Origin: Acidobacteriota bacterium
Lineage (GTDB): Bacteria; Acidobacteriota; UBA890; WLXD01
Length of the DNA: 16,376 nucleotides
Direction: 5' to 3'
Assembly: GCA_022571615.1 (NCBI GenBank)
Contig: JACZXM010000016.1
Span: forward strand, 1 to 16,376
The position numbers were made by a program, and so were the translations under genes. The notes under the pieces were generated by a model. That model had not been told where the DNA came from. It searched no databases and saw only the letters and a list, made by a program, of their open reading frames with translations. Shown here piece after piece: positions 14,706 through 16,376 of this stretch. Within the stretch, counting starts at the first letter, position 1. Each line of letters begins with the position of its first letter.

Positions 14706-16001
14706 CTAGTAGCCCGATGCCTCGCGCGACCGCCGGCCGTACAGCCACCCCCAACGAGGGAAAAGCGCGCCCAACACCGCCAGCGTGCCCAACAGCATGC
14801 ACAGAATCGCGAACACGTCGCCCGTGCGTACGTACGGACTGATGTCATGGCGAGGGAAGATCCTGCCGGTGAGCACGATCTCCTGCTCCAGCTCGGACTG
14901 CTGCACGACGCGCCCCCATGGATCGATGATGCCGGAGATTCCGGTGTTGGCGGCCCGAATCAGGTAGCGTCGAGTCTCGACCGCACGCAGCCGCGCCATC
15001 GAGAAGTGCTGGTAGGGGGCCGAGGTGGTCCCGTACCAGGCATCGTTGGTGATCGTGACCAGGAACTGAGCGCCGCGCCGCACTGCTTGGCGAGCCGCTG
15101 GCGGGAAAATGATCTCGTAGCAGATGGCCAGGCCGAACGGGGGCACGCTCGAGCTCGCGGCCCCCAACAGCGGCTGCTGCGGGTCTCCCGGGCGCATGGC
15201 ACCCACTGCCTGCACCAACGGCCCGAGAAAGCGCAGCCAGCGCTGCAGCGGCAGGTACTCGCCGAACGGAACCAGGTGCGTCTTCTCGTAGCGTCCTACC
15301 CACTGGCCGTTGGAATCAAACAGCACGGCCGCGTTGGTGACCTCGTAGCGCCGATCCTCCTCGTACACATGCACCGTCCCCACCAGCAACGACGTGGATT
15401 CCGATTCGGCGAGATGCTCGATCAACGCCCTCGCATCGACATCGCGCTCGATCCCATACGCGTCGGGCCACGAGCTCTCCGGCCACACGACTAGCTGAGC
15501 TCCGGCGCGAGCTCCCTGCTCGGACAATCTGAGATGGCGTTGCAGCACCTCTTGCTTGGCTGACGGATCCCACTTCAGATCCTGCGGCACGTTCCCCTGA
15601 ACCAGCGCCACGGTAAGTCCCGCCTCGGGCGCCCGGGGATCGCTGGCGCCGGCGAGCGAATAGGCACCGTAGCCGGCCGCCGAGAGCGCCAGAATGGCCG
15701 CTAAGAGCACCGGGCGCGTCCCATCACGCCCGCCGACCAACAGCGCTGCCAGGCCCGCGTTGACGACCAGCGCGCGCGCCGCGCCAAGCCTGGCATTCTG
15801 GCGGCCCAGTTCGACTTCGGAGGAGCAGCACACGTTCTTCGTGAACACGCCCGCGACGGCCGTGCCTTCGGCCAGTTCGACATACGTCAGGTCGCAGCGG
15901 CCCCAGTCCTTGTACCCGGCGCGCGCGATGCGCGGCGTCACGCCGGCAATGGCCGGCAGCGCGGGGAAGGGCGAGGCGAGCGGAGAAATGGCGTCGGACA
16001 T
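14706..16001 (-). CDS. Chimeric frame: ArgJ N-terminus (1-83) joined to Lnt nitrilase domain
   Basis: A continuous 431-residue frame made of two unrelated proteins. Residues 84-431 are the C-terminal part of apolipoprotein N-acyltransferase (Lnt). They include the end of the membrane region (LAALLVGGRDG, LLAAILALSAAGYGAYS), the nitrilase fold and the triad: E175 in VVWPES, K240 in RYEKTHLVPFGEYLPL, C294 in LAICYEIIFP. The spacing agrees with the family. A last membrane segment follows near 395-415. Lnt acylates lipoproteins at the inner membrane and normally has five or six N-terminal membrane helices, which are missing here. Residues 1-83 are glutamate N-acetyltransferase ArgJ, ending at VVNAG, where ArgJ normally continues as NANAF or similar. 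Neither part could work as seen. Probably a join of two genomes near 15753. Confidence 0.85.
   Translation of the reverse strand: MSDAISPLASPFPALPAIAGVTPRIARAGYKDWGRCDLTYVELAEGTAVAGVFTKNVCCSSEVELGRQNARLGAARALVVNAGLAALLVGGRDGTRPVLLAAILALSAAGYGAYSLAGASDPRAPEAGLTVALVQGNVPQDLKWDPSAKQEVLQRHLRLSEQGARAGAQLVVWPESSWPDAYGIERDVDARALIEHLAESESTSLLVGTVHVYEEDRRYEVTNAAVLFDSNGQWVGRYEKTHLVPFGEYLPLQRWLRFLGPLVQAVGAMRPGDPQQPLLGAASSSVPPFGLAICYEIIFPPAARQAVRRGAQFLVTITNDAWYGTTSAPYQHFSMARLRAVETRRYLIRAANTGISGIIDPWGRVVQQSELEQEIVLTGRIFPRHDISPYVRTGDVFAILCMLLGTLAVLGALFPRWGWLYGRRSREASGY
15753..16001 (-). pseudogene. argJ: ArgJ N-terminal fragment (bifunctional ornithine acetyltransferase)
   Basis: 83 residues from ATG: FPALPAIAGVTPRIARAGYKDWGRCDLTYVELAEGT, FTKNVCCSSEVELGRQNA and ARALVVNAG match the start of ArgJ, which makes N-acetylglutamate and ornithine in arginine synthesis. 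The autocleavage Thr and active site lie beyond the break. Style resembles alphaproteobacterial (sphingomonad) ArgJ, by memory. No Shine-Dalgarno precedes the ATG. Annotated separately because the remaining frame is Lnt. Confidence 0.8.
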
Positions 16002-16032
16002 GGGGGGCGATTAGCCGTGGTGGGGCATGGCT

Positions 16033-16320
16033 TCAAGTTCGCTGATTGAGTGGTCCAGGTCGCGCTGCTCGGGAAGCATGTCTGTGCGCCATCCATTGCT
16101 CCAGTCCGTTGGTTTTCAGCCCTTTGGCGAGCCATGACTTTCCCGCGATGTGCGCCAGCGTGATTGCGGCGAGGACCGCGACAAACAGCGGACCTCCGGA
16201 GGGCCCCGGAAATCCGAAGTTCTTGGCAGATCTAGCCAGATGGATCAGCGGAAGATGCAGGGCATAGAGATGGCATGAATGACTGGTGATCGGCCTTGGT
16301 GCCCGACGTTGCGGCGTTTG
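16033..16320 (-). pseudogene. C-terminal fragment of an acyltransferase-3-like membrane protein
   Basis: On the minus strand a frame runs from just inside an in-frame TAG (16321-16323) to TGA at 16033-16035, about 95 codons. It contains CHLYALHLPLIHLARSAKNF, which resembles the SLYLLHLP motif near the end of OafA/YrhL acyltransferase-3 proteins. A hydrophobic helix PLFVAVLAAITLAHIAGKSW and a short polar tail (KTNGLEQWMAHR, ending NQRT) follow. No start codon fits, so it looks like the end of a larger gene cut off by the TAG, by an error in the sequence or by mutation. It lies 31 bp upstream of the argJ start, in the same orientation. Its function cannot be stated; assignment rests on one motif and hydrophobicity. 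Confidence 0.5.
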
Positions 16321-16376
16321 CTACGGTGTTGGGCGAGGCGGATAGGTTGCAGGCTGGATTGTCATCTTAGGGCTTT

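Noticed and set aside
16046..16267. Short plus-strand frame at the right end
   Set aside because: It is antisense to the better supported acyltransferase-3 tail and its composition is uninformative.
1..16376. CRISPR array, tRNA or rRNA genes
   Set aside because: No regularly spaced direct repeats and no tRNA or rRNA-like stretch were seen on either strand; nearly all bases belong to protein genes.

Overview
The window is about 16.4 kb of GC-rich DNA with long, tightly packed genes. It reads as a Gram-negative bacterium: there is an apolipoprotein N-acyltransferase (Lnt) domain and a class A penicillin-binding protein. The gene content (HspR and HrcA together, a zinc-motif DnaC-like ATPase, a PadR-linked FtsX/MacB-type permease) fits a deltaproteobacterial or Myxococcota-like lineage, but this is inference from family resemblance. 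The last ~620 bp look as if they come from a different genome.

Left block (1-4098, plus strand): a dnaK operon entered inside dnaK, then a second zinc-finger J-protein without a Gly/Phe linker, an HspR-type MerR repressor and a DnaC/IstB-like AAA+ ATPase. The last three are coupled by a start/stop overlap (dnaJ2-hspR) and a zero gap (hspR-ATPase). The visible DnaK lacks about 32 residues near its N-terminus.

Converging block (4101-7771, minus strand): hrcA-grpE-dnaJ-rsmE, read from a TTGACA promoter with a perfect CIRCE operator just downstream. The locus thus holds two separate heat-shock repressors (HspR and HrcA), two J-proteins, GrpE and DnaK. DnaK/DnaJ/GrpE are the working chaperone cycle, the two repressors presumably set its level, and RsmE is an rRNA methyltransferase at the operon end.

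Middle (7738-11460): a leader region with a strong hairpin, then a bifunctional class A penicillin-binding protein on plus. It converges on prfB (release factor 2, minus) across a hairpin. prfB keeps the classic autoregulatory +1 frameshift (CTT TGA C behind a GGAGGT sequence); the in-frame part alone misses the first 37 residues.

Right (11445-14703): a 323-bp gap containing an undescribed fold-back repeat of about 189 bp and a 15-bp palindromic operator candidate, then an ADOP-like FtsX/MacB permease overlapping a PadR regulator by 1 bp.

Right end (14706-16376, minus): a continuous reading frame that joins the first ~83 residues of ArgJ to the nitrilase half of Lnt. Upstream of it is the C-terminal tail of an acyltransferase-3-like membrane protein. 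This looks like a chimeric join between two genomes, or less likely a recombination scar, near position 15753.
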